From positions 744,001 to 808,000 of the forward strand of contig WHVD01000015.1 of the NCBI GenBank assembly GCA_015178975.1: a DNA stretch of 64,000 nucleotides. Direction: 5' to 3'. The notes below the pieces were generated by a model. The model did not search any database and was not told where the DNA came from. It saw only the letters and a list, made by a program, of their open reading frames with translations. The position numbers were made by a program, and so were the translations under genes. This document shows positions 1 to 9,835 of this stretch, one piece after another (position 1 is the first letter of the stretch; each line of letters starts with the position of its first letter). The stretch comes from Hysterangium stoloniferum (taxonomy: Eukaryota > Basidiomycota > Agaricomycetes > Hysterangiales > Hysterangiaceae).

Positions 1-203
1 TGCGGAGGGGTTAGGATCGGATTGTTGCACTTGAGATAGATTCACATACTACATAGCATTTCTCCGTTTAACGTCCAACTGAGCGGAATTTCAATTCAAT
101 ATATATAAAAAAGTACATGTAAATTCGCATAAATTTTCTTTATCTTTCATACCATGTCCTTCACCTATCTGCAGTTCTTCCCTCTACTTTCAACTCCACC
201 ACC

Positions 204-818
204 TTGCCGCACTACGATGCTCCCATTCCAACAAACAAGCAAGTCCTCCCTAAGTTCAAAAAGATCCCGCAGGCCCCAATAGCCAGTACATCCATGACTG
301 GTGGGGGATTCATTACCCACATGCCTCGTACAGACAATGTCGAGAGCAATTGGAGTACCCTAGGACCAACCCCCCTGTCGACTTTCTCCTTTGGTGCTGA
401 GCTGGGGAGAGATAGCGGTACTGATTGGAGTAAGCCATTAAGGCACTCCTTCAGACCATCATCAGAGGAAGTTGCTGCTACTATGCAGAGGCAGGAAATG
501 TTTATGGAAGAACATAACGCAAGGTGGCTCACCCACAAAAGAGAAAGATGCGCTGAGTATAAAAGTCAACAGGAGGCAAGGGGAGCAAGAGAGGGAGTCC
601 CCTCCAAGCGACAGCGGCGTGAGGACAGAGTACGATTCGGAAACAGAGCTTCCACACCGATCCTTCCCCCCCTGGGAGAGAAATGGGCCGACTTCGCAGA
701 GACAGATGATAGCGAGGGTGGGATGCCTTGCATTAGAATGACGGGAACCAAGAGCTGGAAAGAAAAGGAGGGCACCATCTTCTATGACTGGGAACTACTC
801 CGGCATATTAAGTTGTGA
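204..818 (+). CDS. Hypothetical protein, probably retroelement-derived or decayed
   Basis: An open frame of 204 codons that I do not recognise. It is rich in charged residues with a basic stretch near residues 130-145 (KRQRRED). The frame closes at 818. A second open stretch from about 840 to 1316 in another frame has an acidic run (DEDEEEDEDR) followed by a proline-rich tail. The two could be one protein split by a frameshift or an unrecognised intron, but no good GT-AG junction rescues the reading. Flanking DNA is AT-rich transposon remnant, so a decayed gag-like or accessory ORF is more likely than a host gene. Confidence 0.3.
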   Translation: MPHYDAPIPTNKQVLPKFKKIPQAPIASTSMTGGGFITHMPRTDNVESNWSTLGPTPLSTFSFGAELGRDSGTDWSKPLRHSFRPSSEEVAATMQRQEMFMEEHNARWLTHKRERCAEYKSQQEARGAREGVPSKRQRREDRVRFGNRASTPILPPLGEKWADFAETDDSEGGMPCIRMTGTKSWKEKEGTIFYDWELLRHIKL

Positions 819-838
819 TGGATAACCCTTACCTGAGG

Positions 839-1316
839 GGATGGTCAAGCACTGCCCCAACGAGAAAAAGGATATCGTAGGGGACCAATCGATTTTTCCT
901 CAGATGAGGATGAGGAGGAAGATGAGGATAGGAATGATGTGTATAGCGTCCGATATCTGGGAGAGGATTGTCACAAAGGGTTCCTCCTCCCCTCAAAAGT
1001 TCGCTTCGTGACCAGTGACCCCAATCAACGACAAACACAGAAACCATCATCCAAAGTATGGAGGGGTCGTCGCCCTAGTCAACTGTCACAGGAACGTGAA
1101 CCTTCCCTGAATCCAGTCCCATGCCTTTCGCCAACTTTGAGGCCCCCTCCCATCCTCCACCCTGCACACACTCCCCCGGCCCCAATTCTAGCACCTCATC
1201 TACCCCCTTCCCCCAAGGCTATACCAGTTCCTACCCCACTTCCGCCATCACCAGCTATCCCTCCCGACTGTTATGTATTTCTAAGTTTTTCCCAATTTTT
1301 AACCAATTTCCCCTAA
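839..1316 (+). pseudogene. Acidic then proline-rich ORF fragment
   Basis: The frame reads through an acidic cluster at 906-930, then ...VYSVRYLGEDC..., then a long Pro/Ser/His-rich tail ending at 1316. It has no convincing start, because the upstream in-frame codon is a stop. It is probably the 3' part of the 204-818 reading unit. I see no known domain. Confidence 0.25.
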
Positions 1317-1715
1317 CAAATTGCGAAAATGAATATTTAAATGTAATTATATTGCGATGATAAAATTGTACAATATTTGCTTGATTTACCTTGAATTTTT
1401 ACAATTTATTTTGTATTTTTATCTTGTAAACTGAGCAAGCTATTGAATTTCTACCTTTTATTCTTTTTTGATTAATATGTCAGCGACTCAGCGCTTAATC
1501 ACAACGCGTGAAGTGATCACGTGATATTCACATGACATTTCAAACTCCGATGCTGACAAAACGCGATATGAAATAATCACGCATATTCAAGGCAATATAT
1601 ATATTTATATTATTATAATAAATATTATTATATTTATAGTTAACTAAAAATAAATATAATAAATATATAATAATATCAAACCAGCCACCTTTTATTACAC
1701 GGTGCGTGGGAAAAT
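1317..1715. other. AT-rich gene-free stretch
   Basis: A very AT-rich stretch, with runs of TAATATTATTATA around 1595-1680. No coding signal is seen. Confidence 0.5.
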
Positions 1716-1717
1716 CG

Positions 1718-1885
1718 TCACAATGAGTGACAGCCGTCACAACAGGTGACAGTTGTCACAAAGGGCGCACGATGGTCACAGAGGTGCGGGATGGTCACAG
1801 AGGCGCACGACGGTCACAGAGGCACACGATGGTCACAGAGGCATGTGACGGTCACAGAGGCGCGTGACAGTCACAAGACACCAAG
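1718..1885 (+). repeat. Minisatellite of GGTCACAGAGGCGCRYGAC-like units
   Basis: Roughly 19-20 bp units built on GTCACAGAGGCGCACGA are repeated about six times between 1765 and 1880, preceded by shorter TCACA/GTGACA inverted words at 1718-1760. Copies differ by single substitutions, several of them CG to TG or CA. Confidence 0.75.
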
Positions 1886-2785
1886 GGTGTCATGCGTGCA
1901 CACAGGTGCGAGAGCATTATGTCATCATATATGCTACTACAGCAAAAACCGGAAATTCCCTGGAATATTCCAGTGGCTTCCAAAGAAATAGTAGTTGATA
2001 GGTACTAATAATAGATAGAATATTGTAGAATATTCTATAAGATTCCAGAAAGTTCTATTGTGCCAAGAATATTCTATAGTGTCTTAGAAGTAGTTAGAAC
2101 CTTCCACAATGCTCTAGAAAATTCTAGAAAATTCTAAATGACATCATTCCTTCCAGAATGACATCATTCAATCTTCTAGAATCTTCTAAATGTCTCAGAA
2201 TAAAATGTATATAAGGAGCTCAGCTCCAGCCCTGAATATCATCCAAAAATCATATCATCACATCAACCCACCACATCTGTGTGTCACTGCAGCAAGCAGG
2301 CTACTCCACCCCTATCTGGGCAGTTGGACATCTAATTCCACCTCTATCTGAGCTGTTGGAAACCCTTGCCACCTCTATCAGAGTTGTTGGCCCAATCAGA
2401 TCCCTTGTCACCTCAATCTGAGCTGTTGACTGATCTGCTGTTCCCCTTGTCACCTCAATCTGAGTTGTTGACTTTTGTTCCCCCTTGCCACTTCTTAATT
2501 GAATAGCTGGCTATCTTTTATATATTATTTCCACCTCAGTTAGAGTTGTTGGTTATCAAACAATAATATATAAATAATCTTATACTATAGTCATCTCTTA
2601 ATTGAGTACTGATTATTAGTTTTCTCTACATTGTTATTTGTAGTCTAAAACCTCAGTCACCTCTTGTTGAGTAATTTGACTGATTATTACATTACAAATA
2701 ATCCCTGTTCCCTTGCTCATTTATTGTGAATCAGTAAAGCATATTCACATAAATAAATACTGAGAATATCCTTGCAAGATCCTAG
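1886..2785 (+). repeat. LTR-like region with TATA box and degenerate CACCTC..GAGTTGTTG repeats
   Basis: A TATA-like box (TGTATATAAGGAGC, about 2207) is followed by 8-9 degenerate units of about 40-55 bp, each carrying CACCTC(A/T)ATCTGAG(T/C)TGTTG, from 2290 to 2690. A promoter, then a repeated leader and AT-rich DNA, resembles an LTR and 5' leader of a retroelement. No boundary or target duplication could be fixed. Confidence 0.4.
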
Positions 2786-3474
2786 GAGGATAGTCACAAT
2801 TCATTGAATACACAAAATTTTATGAAAAACTCCTCATATTTTTAAGTGAGACTATTTCTCCTGGCTATGACTACATGTTTTAGAAATTTATATTTCATTA
2901 ACCCAAAATTTCATCTTTACGACTTGTACACTCCCTTAAAATATGCACAAATGTCATGGTTATACAAGATTATCTGGGTTGTTACCTAATCTTTGGGATA
3001 AAATACATTCTCTAGTATCTCCATGACTTTTAAAATGTCCACAAACATTATAGTTAACCAAAATTATTTGGGTTATGACTTAATCTTTGGGATGAGATGC
3101 ATTCTCTTGTATATTATACAAACTTTCAAATATATTTCATATAATTTAAATTTATTTGGTTTAGAAAGTTAACCAGAACTATCTGGCCAACCAATCCATG
3201 TTGTGGAATTTATCCCCAAAAGGATAATCTATATATGTTTGGTTGACTAACTTTTGTCAGATACAAGATAAATATTAATATTTCCTTATTCTCCAGAATA
3301 TTATCTGATAGGCTGAATTTGATTAAATATTAATTTTACAACAAACAATATAAATATATATACTTTAGTGGATAAACAACTTTTAAAGTTTTCGGTTATC
3401 CTCCCTAAGACTACATTAAGATCCTGATAAGTTAATATCACAGTAGACCTTGTAGGTTAGTGGAAATAAAGCAT
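2786..3474 (+). repeat. Dispersed repeat, plus-strand copy (reverse-complement copy at about 33134-33462)
   Basis: The part starting GGAGGATAGTCACAATT and running to about 3130 matches the reverse complement of 33134-33462 with many substitutions and small indels. It is probably internal DNA of an old retroelement. It is interrupted downstream by the solo LTR at 3480. Confidence 0.65.
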
Positions 3475-3479
3475 ATATT

Positions 3480-4551
3480 TGTCAGGAACCGGAAAACCCG
3501 CCGGCCTCCGGGCCCCCGGACCCCGTCCTACATGCTCCCGACCCTCTATATTGTATAGTAACAACCGGAGTTCCCACGGGAGCCCACATGTCAACTTGTT
3601 TATGCCTGACTCTCTGTACGCACCCCACCTGTCTGCACCTAACCCTCTGTGTCTCATACACCAGTCCTCGGACTCCTCCAGACTCCGGACTCCTCCGGAC
3701 TCCGGACTCCACTCTATGTACACCCGACACTCTGTGTCGTATGTACCAGTCACCGGACTCTGACCGGACTCCTGGAACCCCCTCTAACAGAGCATAGAAC
3801 CCCGCTCCTGTTATCTGTCTCTGCGTCTCACACACCAGTCATTGGAAAACCCACTGGACTCCACCGGACCTCCTGCACATCAAGCCTGTCTATACCCGAC
3901 ACTATCCTGTGCACCAAGTCACCGGACTCCGACCGGACTTCCGGAACCCCTCTAACTGAGCCCCGCTCCAGTTATGGTTAAATGACCTGTCATGATTCGT
4001 TCTCCACTCCCGTTCCGTTCCATCCCTATTCCCAGTTTAGTATTTACTTGTTTCATTTTATGTTTAATAGTTCTGCCTCTCATTAATACCGGATTTGGTA
4101 TTATTACATTTCACAGTCTATATAAGTCTGCTATATTCATGTACTTAGAATCCAGTTTCAATCTCGAACTAGTTTTCCCCCAAACAAGTTTGATCCTTGA
4201 ACAGTCTCTAGTCCTCTTGTCTGTCTGCACACTCAATTCCTGGAACTCCCACGGGAACTCCGGAATCTATATCTTCCTGTATGCATTCTGTCAGCTCGAA
4301 ATATGGACACCCGAATGAGTGTACGAGGGCGCAGCCTATAAGCTGAAGCCAAGTCCATCTCAGTCGTTCACCATATCTTTCTGGTAATTATTCTGATATC
4401 ACCGTTCCTTGTACTAATAATCCCTGGAACTTTCCCGGGACCTATTGCCCGGGACTCCGTGGGACTATTTCCCGGAAGCAAGTGTGTGTTCGGAATAGTT
4501 ACCGGAAACCTCCGCGGGACTATCCGTGGAGCTTTGTTCGGGAACTTAACA
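3480..4551 (+). mobile_element. Solo LTR, family A, 5-bp TSD ATATT
   Basis: The 1072-bp sequence begins TGTCAGGAACC and ends GGAACTTAACA. It is flanked by perfect 5-bp target duplications ATATT at 3475-3479 and 4552-4556. It is a sister of the LTR at 26600-28802 in the opposite orientation, with nearly collinear sequence. The minisatellite locus of the sister (AACAAGTTTGAYCCTYGAAC) is present here as only about two units near 4183-4203. The conserved LTR motif is at 4325-4356. There is no internal region, so this is an LTR-LTR recombination product. Confidence 0.9.
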
Positions 4552-4881
4552 ATATTAGCCAAATAGTGTTTTATTCTATATCTAATCTTTTGACCTGTTT
4601 ATAAATATTTTTACTGTTTGATAAATAGTATAAAATATATATAAACTAGCTAGTATTGAAGTTAAATCTAGCTTCGGAATCAGTAAATTGTTATTCTTAT
4701 TTTAATAGTTGTTGTCACAGAAAAAGAACAAGCTTGCACAAGCAGCTCTCAAAACCTTCTTTGCGAAGTTGGGTGCATATATTTAAGTAAACTCTTGACT
4801 TCAGGGGTTCTAAGTCTATTTAGGCTGCCACTGATTAATATCAAATACTTAAATTATTTTACCTTGCAGTGAATTGAGTAT
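4552..4881. other. AT-rich gene-free stretch
   Basis: Continuation of the older repeat DNA into which the solo LTR inserted. No gene is seen. Confidence 0.4.
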
Positions 4882-5823
4882 TTGCACATTTTGATAGAGC
4901 ATTGGACTCCTTTTTCGGAAAATAGTGTTAAAATAAGGCTAATACATTACACTGACTCTCCATATTCATATTGCGTGTCCTTAGGTAGCCCTATCCACAA
5001 CCTTCCACAGGAGCGAATGGATGTCGATTTGGACCCTCTTACACTGGACATCATCGTTCCCCCAACGAGCGGAAAGGCAAAGGAGATACAGAAGGCTACC
5101 ACTCCTCTCCCAGAGCGATCCCCTATTCCCATCCTTGACAGCTCGCTTCCCCCAACCGAGCTCATCTCCACCACTTTCTGGATGCGAGTAGCTGTCAACT
5201 ACCCTTCCGAACAGTTTCCTGTTGGAAGGGTGCTATCGCAGCTGGTGCCGGTACTCCAGCAACTGCTCCTTCAAGGGAGCCTTAAGGGTTGTCACGGTCT
5301 TGCTCTGTCATCTGAGATTATGGAAGACTTCTATCTCTCCTTCGAGGATCCTGTGGAGGGGGAGAACTTTGTGCAAGCAGCTTGGGAGATTAAACTCTCT
5401 ATGTTCCAGCATATCATAGTAGACCCACACCGTCTGCCCCCAGACTCAGCAAGTGTCTTCTCTATTGCTGGCCTCGTAGATTTACTCGAGGCCCTTGTCC
5501 TGACGCCTCCCACAGAGACCACTACCCAGACACCTGTTCCTGCCCCGCTACCCGCATCTTCATTTCCCCTCCCCAATGCTCCTCTTCTCGCGCTGATTTC
5601 CGCTCCACCGGTTAGTGTCCGTGCAGTCATTCGTTGCAGAGAGAAGGCCTACAGATGCTGGGCCGACTCCTTGCACAGGGATTCTAGTAATTTGGCTCGG
5701 GTGAGAATAGCCGAATCCTTCAGAGTGAAAAGGGAACGGTGGGGAAACATCATTTTGGACCTTGGGGGATCCTCACAGGAAGCTTGGGGTGGTGTCCCAG
5801 ATGCTCTTCGACACCTTGTATAG
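4882..5823 (+). CDS. Hypothetical ORF directly upstream of a retroelement 3' LTR
   Basis: A 313-codon ORF. An internal Met at about 5019 (MDVDLDPLTL...) is a more natural start than the first one. It ends 25 nt before a polypurine-like tract (AACTGGGGGGCAC) and the TGTGAA start of an LTR, so it is the last ORF of a gypsy-like LTR element. The protein is Pro/Leu-rich, with a globular-looking segment (residues about 100-200) and a basic C-terminus (REKAYRCWADSLHRD...). I see no protease, reverse transcriptase or integrase motif. Possible identities are a capsid-like or accessory protein. The role is unknown. Confidence 0.5.
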   Translation: MHILIEHWTPFSENSVKIRLIHYTDSPYSYCVSLGSPIHNLPQERMDVDLDPLTLDIIVPPTSGKAKEIQKATTPLPERSPIPILDSSLPPTELISTTFWMRVAVNYPSEQFPVGRVLSQLVPVLQQLLLQGSLKGCHGLALSSEIMEDFYLSFEDPVEGENFVQAAWEIKLSMFQHIIVDPHRLPPDSASVFSIAGLVDLLEALVLTPPTETTTQTPVPAPLPASSFPLPNAPLLALISAPPVSVRAVIRCREKAYRCWADSLHRDSSNLARVRIAESFRVKRERWGNIILDLGGSSQEAWGGVPDALRHLV

Positions 5824-5836
5824 CACATCCCTTCAA

Positions 5837-5848
5837 ACTGGGGGGCAC
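5837..5848 (+). promoter_or_regulatory. Candidate polypurine tract of gypsy-like element
   Basis: The purine-rich ACTGGGGGGCAC sits immediately before the LTR start TGTGAAGGG, the expected position for plus-strand priming. Confidence 0.6.
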
Positions 5849-6489
5849 TGTGAAGGGTATGCATATATCATGATTGGACTGTGGAATAATAGACGTATTA
5901 TAGTACTTTATTATCTAGTTTTTTATTTCTTTTCTCTAATTCTCTATATCTTTCGAGCATACCCTTATTTCTTAGTTCGAAGCCTTGTGTATATCTATGG
6001 GCGCTCTCGGTGTCAAATGACAAGACACTTTTACCCAGCAGACACCACCTCGTAACGACTCAGAAGTCGAATAGCGAGAGGTGTCAAGGGTAATATCTCT
6101 GCTACCCATAAAGGTAGCGTCTTCTTGCATACTAATAGTATTTGGACTCGAACTGTGAAGGTCGAGTTCCACTCTCAAGACTCTGCGCTCGTCGACACTG
6201 TAGTCGACTCACGCTGCTATCTCTCTACCCTAGATATTCAGTCTTTCGCTGATTATCTCTCTTACTTCTAGCTACAAGTTGTACCGTAAGGGTCGACTCT
6301 TCTATTCTCTAGTTCTAATTGTCACGAGCAACTGTACAGTTGCTCTTGTGATGTGTAGTGTGTCCCTATACTAGTACTATCAGTCTAGTAATCTATAGTA
6401 TTGTACTGAATGGTCAATACTTTCTAATAGTAGTTGAATAAACACTATTCTTCGTATATTGAGCGGTCAGAATCTATTGACTCTTCACA
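5849..6489 (+). mobile_element. 3' LTR of gypsy-like retroelement
   Basis: A 641-bp stretch with inverted 6-bp termini TGTGAA...TTCACA, directly downstream of a polypurine tract and an ORF. No matching 5' LTR is present in the window, so the element is 5'-truncated or rearranged. Its right end abuts a truncated LTR of another family (6490-6709). Confidence 0.7.
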
Positions 6490-6709
6490 CAGGGTCTGGT
6501 GACTGACACATGGGATGGGGTCAGACATAGACAGGGACGGAGTCCAGCAGGTATTCTGGTGACTGATATGGGATGTAACGAGGTCAAATGTGGACAAGTC
6601 TGATGTATGGAGTCCGGCGGGAATTCCGGTAAACTGACAATTGGTGCGTATAGGGTGGGGGTGCATATAAGTTAGTACCCGGAGTCTGGCGGGAATTCTG
6701 GTCATAACA
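6490..6709 (-). mobile_element. Truncated LTR, family related to 52888-53715
   Basis: This 220-bp piece is collinear with about 53490-53715 (shared words GGACGGAGTCC, GTTAGTRCCCGGAGTC, TAACA end). Its other half is missing at the junction with the 5849-6489 LTR, suggesting that element inserted into or deleted it. Confidence 0.65.
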
Positions 6710-7137
6710 TGGACTCTCTCCACCACAGCACTAAAATTGCTCCCATGGAGCCAAAATTGTTCCCACACTGCCAGAAATGCTTCTATTCTTACAAATTGTG
6801 ACAATCTGAATAATTTCCTGCCTGACTAATTGCCTGCCTACAGTAACTAGGGGTGTAGCATCTAAAAGGGCCCATAACCCACAGTGGGACTTTCATAGAT
6901 AAGAGGATGAGTAAGAAAGAGGATGAAGTGATAATGGAGTAGTGATAATAGAAACAAGGATAGGGGGTATTAAATCACAATAAGTAGGAATGATGATGCA
7001 AGGCTGTATCACCTGTTGAAATAAGATCTTAAAGCTCATGAATCTCAAGCAATGATGAATATAATTTCCATTTGACCCTCTGTATCTTGTAGGAGGCAAA
7101 TGGATAGGATAAGTACAAGAAATCTATACTAGTTATA
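6710..7137. other. Gene-free stretch before Tc1-like element
   Basis: No coding signal. Target DNA of the transposon insertion at a TA dinucleotide (7136-7137). Confidence 0.4.
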
Positions 7138-8737
7138 CAGTGACTCAAAAAACCCTTCCAATGTTTGGTACTTCAGATGTATATCCTTGATAGCTCAGAG
7201 GAGAAAATTGCAACAATATTGAAAATATTTGTGAATATGCTCTATCATATCTAGATTGTTGAAATACAATGCCATTACATAAGCTCCAAATATGGAAATA
7301 CTACAAATATATATATACAGGAGACTCATTGGAAGGGTTTTTTGGCCAACAACTCTGACCCACAAAACTACTAATATCCAGTACTTAGTATGGCTATCCT
7401 TTGCCTTCAACACACCTGCAACCCTTCTAGGCATACTCTCAATCAAATTCTGACACACCTCTACATCAATCTTGTTCCACTCCTCCTCCACCTTCTCCCA
7501 CAACTTCAGTATCCCTTATCCCCCTCTTTTTATGATTCCACAAGTATTCAATGGGGTTGAGGTCTGGAAACTGTGCTGGCCATGGGAGGACATTAAAATC
7601 ATTATCTTGAAACCAAATCTGGGCCTTCTTGCAGGTGTGTTCAGGGTCATGATCTTGCTGAAAGATGACATTACCCACATATTTTCCATAATAGTTGAGG
7701 CTGGCTTGAAAGTTCTCCTCCATAATCTTGAGAGAAAGGTACCCATCCATCCTCTCATCTATCTTGAAAGAATACCCAGGTCCTTCCCACAGCATGTAGC
7801 CCCATAATATCACAAATCCTTCTCCAAACATCACAAATAGTTCCTTCCAATGAGTCTCCTATATATAAATATTTGTAGTATTTCCATATTTGGAGCTTAT
7901 GTAATGGCACTGTATTTCCATAATATAGATATGATAGAGCATATTCACAGATATCTTTGATATTTTTGCATTTTTATTCTCTGAGGTATCAGGGATGTAA
8001 ATCTGAAGTACCAAACATTGGAAGGGTTATTGAGGCACCCCCAACCATATTGAGACTATTGCACACAGTTTGGGTACAGATGGACTGGTTGGTGACATTC
8101 TTAAGAGCTTTTGCCACATCAAAAGCAGTGTCAGCCTTCCCAGAGCTGATGAGATGCTGTGCATAGTGAATATTGGTAGGGGAAAGCTTGGAGGGGTGAC
8201 CACCAATGAACTTAGAGAGATGACAACAATGCTTGGAGTAAAGTCTAAAGACTGTGCCAATGCCATAACCAGTAGGAGCTGAAATGTGGCTAGCTGTATG
8301 GCCATCATCAAGCAGTAAGAGGATATGATTCTGGCTGGCAAGAGACAAAGTGCACATTTTGGGAATTGGGACATTACTAGTTGCTAAAGGCCATATATTT
8401 ATACTGCAGCACAATGTGGTCATGTGACATCATGTGACATCACATGATTTTGTTGATAGGACCCAGTTGGAGGTGAACAATCAACAAGGTAACATGACTA
8501 TAAGCATTTATAGTCATCAATGCTGCTGGCCAAAAAACCCTTCCAATGAGTCTTCTATATATATATATTTGTAGTATTTCTATATTTGAAGCTTATGTAA
8601 TGGCATTGTATTTCAACAATCTAGATATGATAGAGCATATTCACAAATATTTTCGATATTTCTGCATTTTTATCCTCTGAGCTATCAAGGATATACATCT
8701 GAAGTATCAAACATTGGAAGGGTTTTTTGAGTCACTG
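7138..8737 (-). mobile_element. Tc1/mariner-like element, long internally symmetric TIRs, TA TSD
   Basis: A 1600-bp element with ends CAGTGACTC...GAGTCACTG, flanked by TA (7136-7137 and 8738-8739). Each terminal inverted repeat is about 200-215 bp. Each TIR is also bounded on both sides by the inverted word AAAAAACCCTTCCAATG, once at the outer tip and once at the inner edge (about 7148 and 7326; 8533 and 8712). A third copy of the TIR-type sequence lies inside the transposase (about 7841-8040). The transposase is on the minus strand and is broken. Confidence 0.88.
7380..8423 (-). pseudogene. Tc1-type DDE transposase, broken
   Basis: The N-terminal part (8423-8045, helix-turn-helix with GHPSKLS) and the C-terminal part (7840-7380) are recognisable. 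The C-terminal part shows the second catalytic Asp in FQQDHDPEHT and the Glu in PDLNPIEYLW, then VLKAK..HTKY. The middle, which should hold the first catalytic Asp (WSDET), is replaced by about 200 bp of TIR-like sequence, and the C-terminal frame is also shifted near 7500. It cannot encode an active enzyme. Codons otherwise resemble the copy at 39.4-40.4 kb. Confidence 0.85.
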
Positions 8738-9835
8738 TATACACCTTGAGAACAATAGATGTATGGCAACAAAGGGTTAAGCCAAACTCAAAAGAACAAT
8801 AGGGTGACCAATTACCGGTGTGGCACCTTACACATGCTCACACAGCCCTATATTCTAACATCACCCCATCAACAAGAGTAGCCAGAGAGTTGAAGTGAAT
8901 GATATATTCAGAATTAAAATTGTGGTGAGAACTAAGGGTCAAGCTGTGATGAGAACTGGAGGGTCTTTAATCATGAGAACTAGATAGGTCACTGCCAAGG
9001 CAAATGCTATGATGGGAGTCGTGATGTACATAAGCTATGATCAGAATGATGTGAACAAATGGTAAAAAGGAGGAGGGTTAGAAACACTACCACCAGGACT
9101 GGGAGGTACAGAGAGAGGCTGAAGGGGGCTTGCCACAGCTTGCACAGTTGTGACATGGTCAGAGAGTGTTAAAATTAGGTGGCATTTTCTCAGAAGCAAT
9201 GGTACTGTAGAGGACTGGAAGAGGTTATTTGGTCAGACATATGCAAACACTGCTGGAAGAAGCCTGGGAGAACCACTTGGGGATAGGGAGGTGAAAACCA
9301 AGTGGAAACAAGGATGTAATTAGATTGGCTACAAGAAGATCCAGATACTAAGAGGTATGAGGAATAAAGTCACAGCAAGGTTGAGGACCAAGGCAGGTAT
9401 ATGGCAGTATAAACAATATTCCAGAGAGACTGAAAGTATTATCATGCAAGCTTCAAAGAAAGAGGGGGGGTTTCTAAGTTGATATTGAAATTGGAGAATA
9501 GTAATGTACAAGAAAATTATACCATAACAGCAAAAAAAGATAAAAGGTGAAAACATGGATACAGAATGACAGGAACAGAATGGACAGAGAGAATGAAGGG
9601 ATACATAAGTGGAAGAAATGGATATCTGAATGATTGACTTGGCAAAGTAAATGTGACAGAAATGGAAGACTGGTGTAGTTGGAACACATAGTCAATCCAG
9701 GGACAAGCAGAAGTGGGTTTGGTGGGAATCACATGTTAGAGAGTATCAGGCACCATGATTGGGGAAGCTGATGTTGGGAAGCCAAAGGATAGCAAAAGGG
9801 ATAGATATGCAGATGAGGAGGGTTTTAAATGGTAC
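8738..9835. other. Gene-free stretch, weakly repeated near 47.97-48.42 kb
   Basis: There is no convincing gene. The words around 9466-9520 (TAAGTTGATATTGAAATTG...GTACA) recur in diverged form near 48058-48125, so this is probably an old dispersed repeat. It lies downstream of the NLR stop codon and may contain its 3' UTR. Confidence 0.35.
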
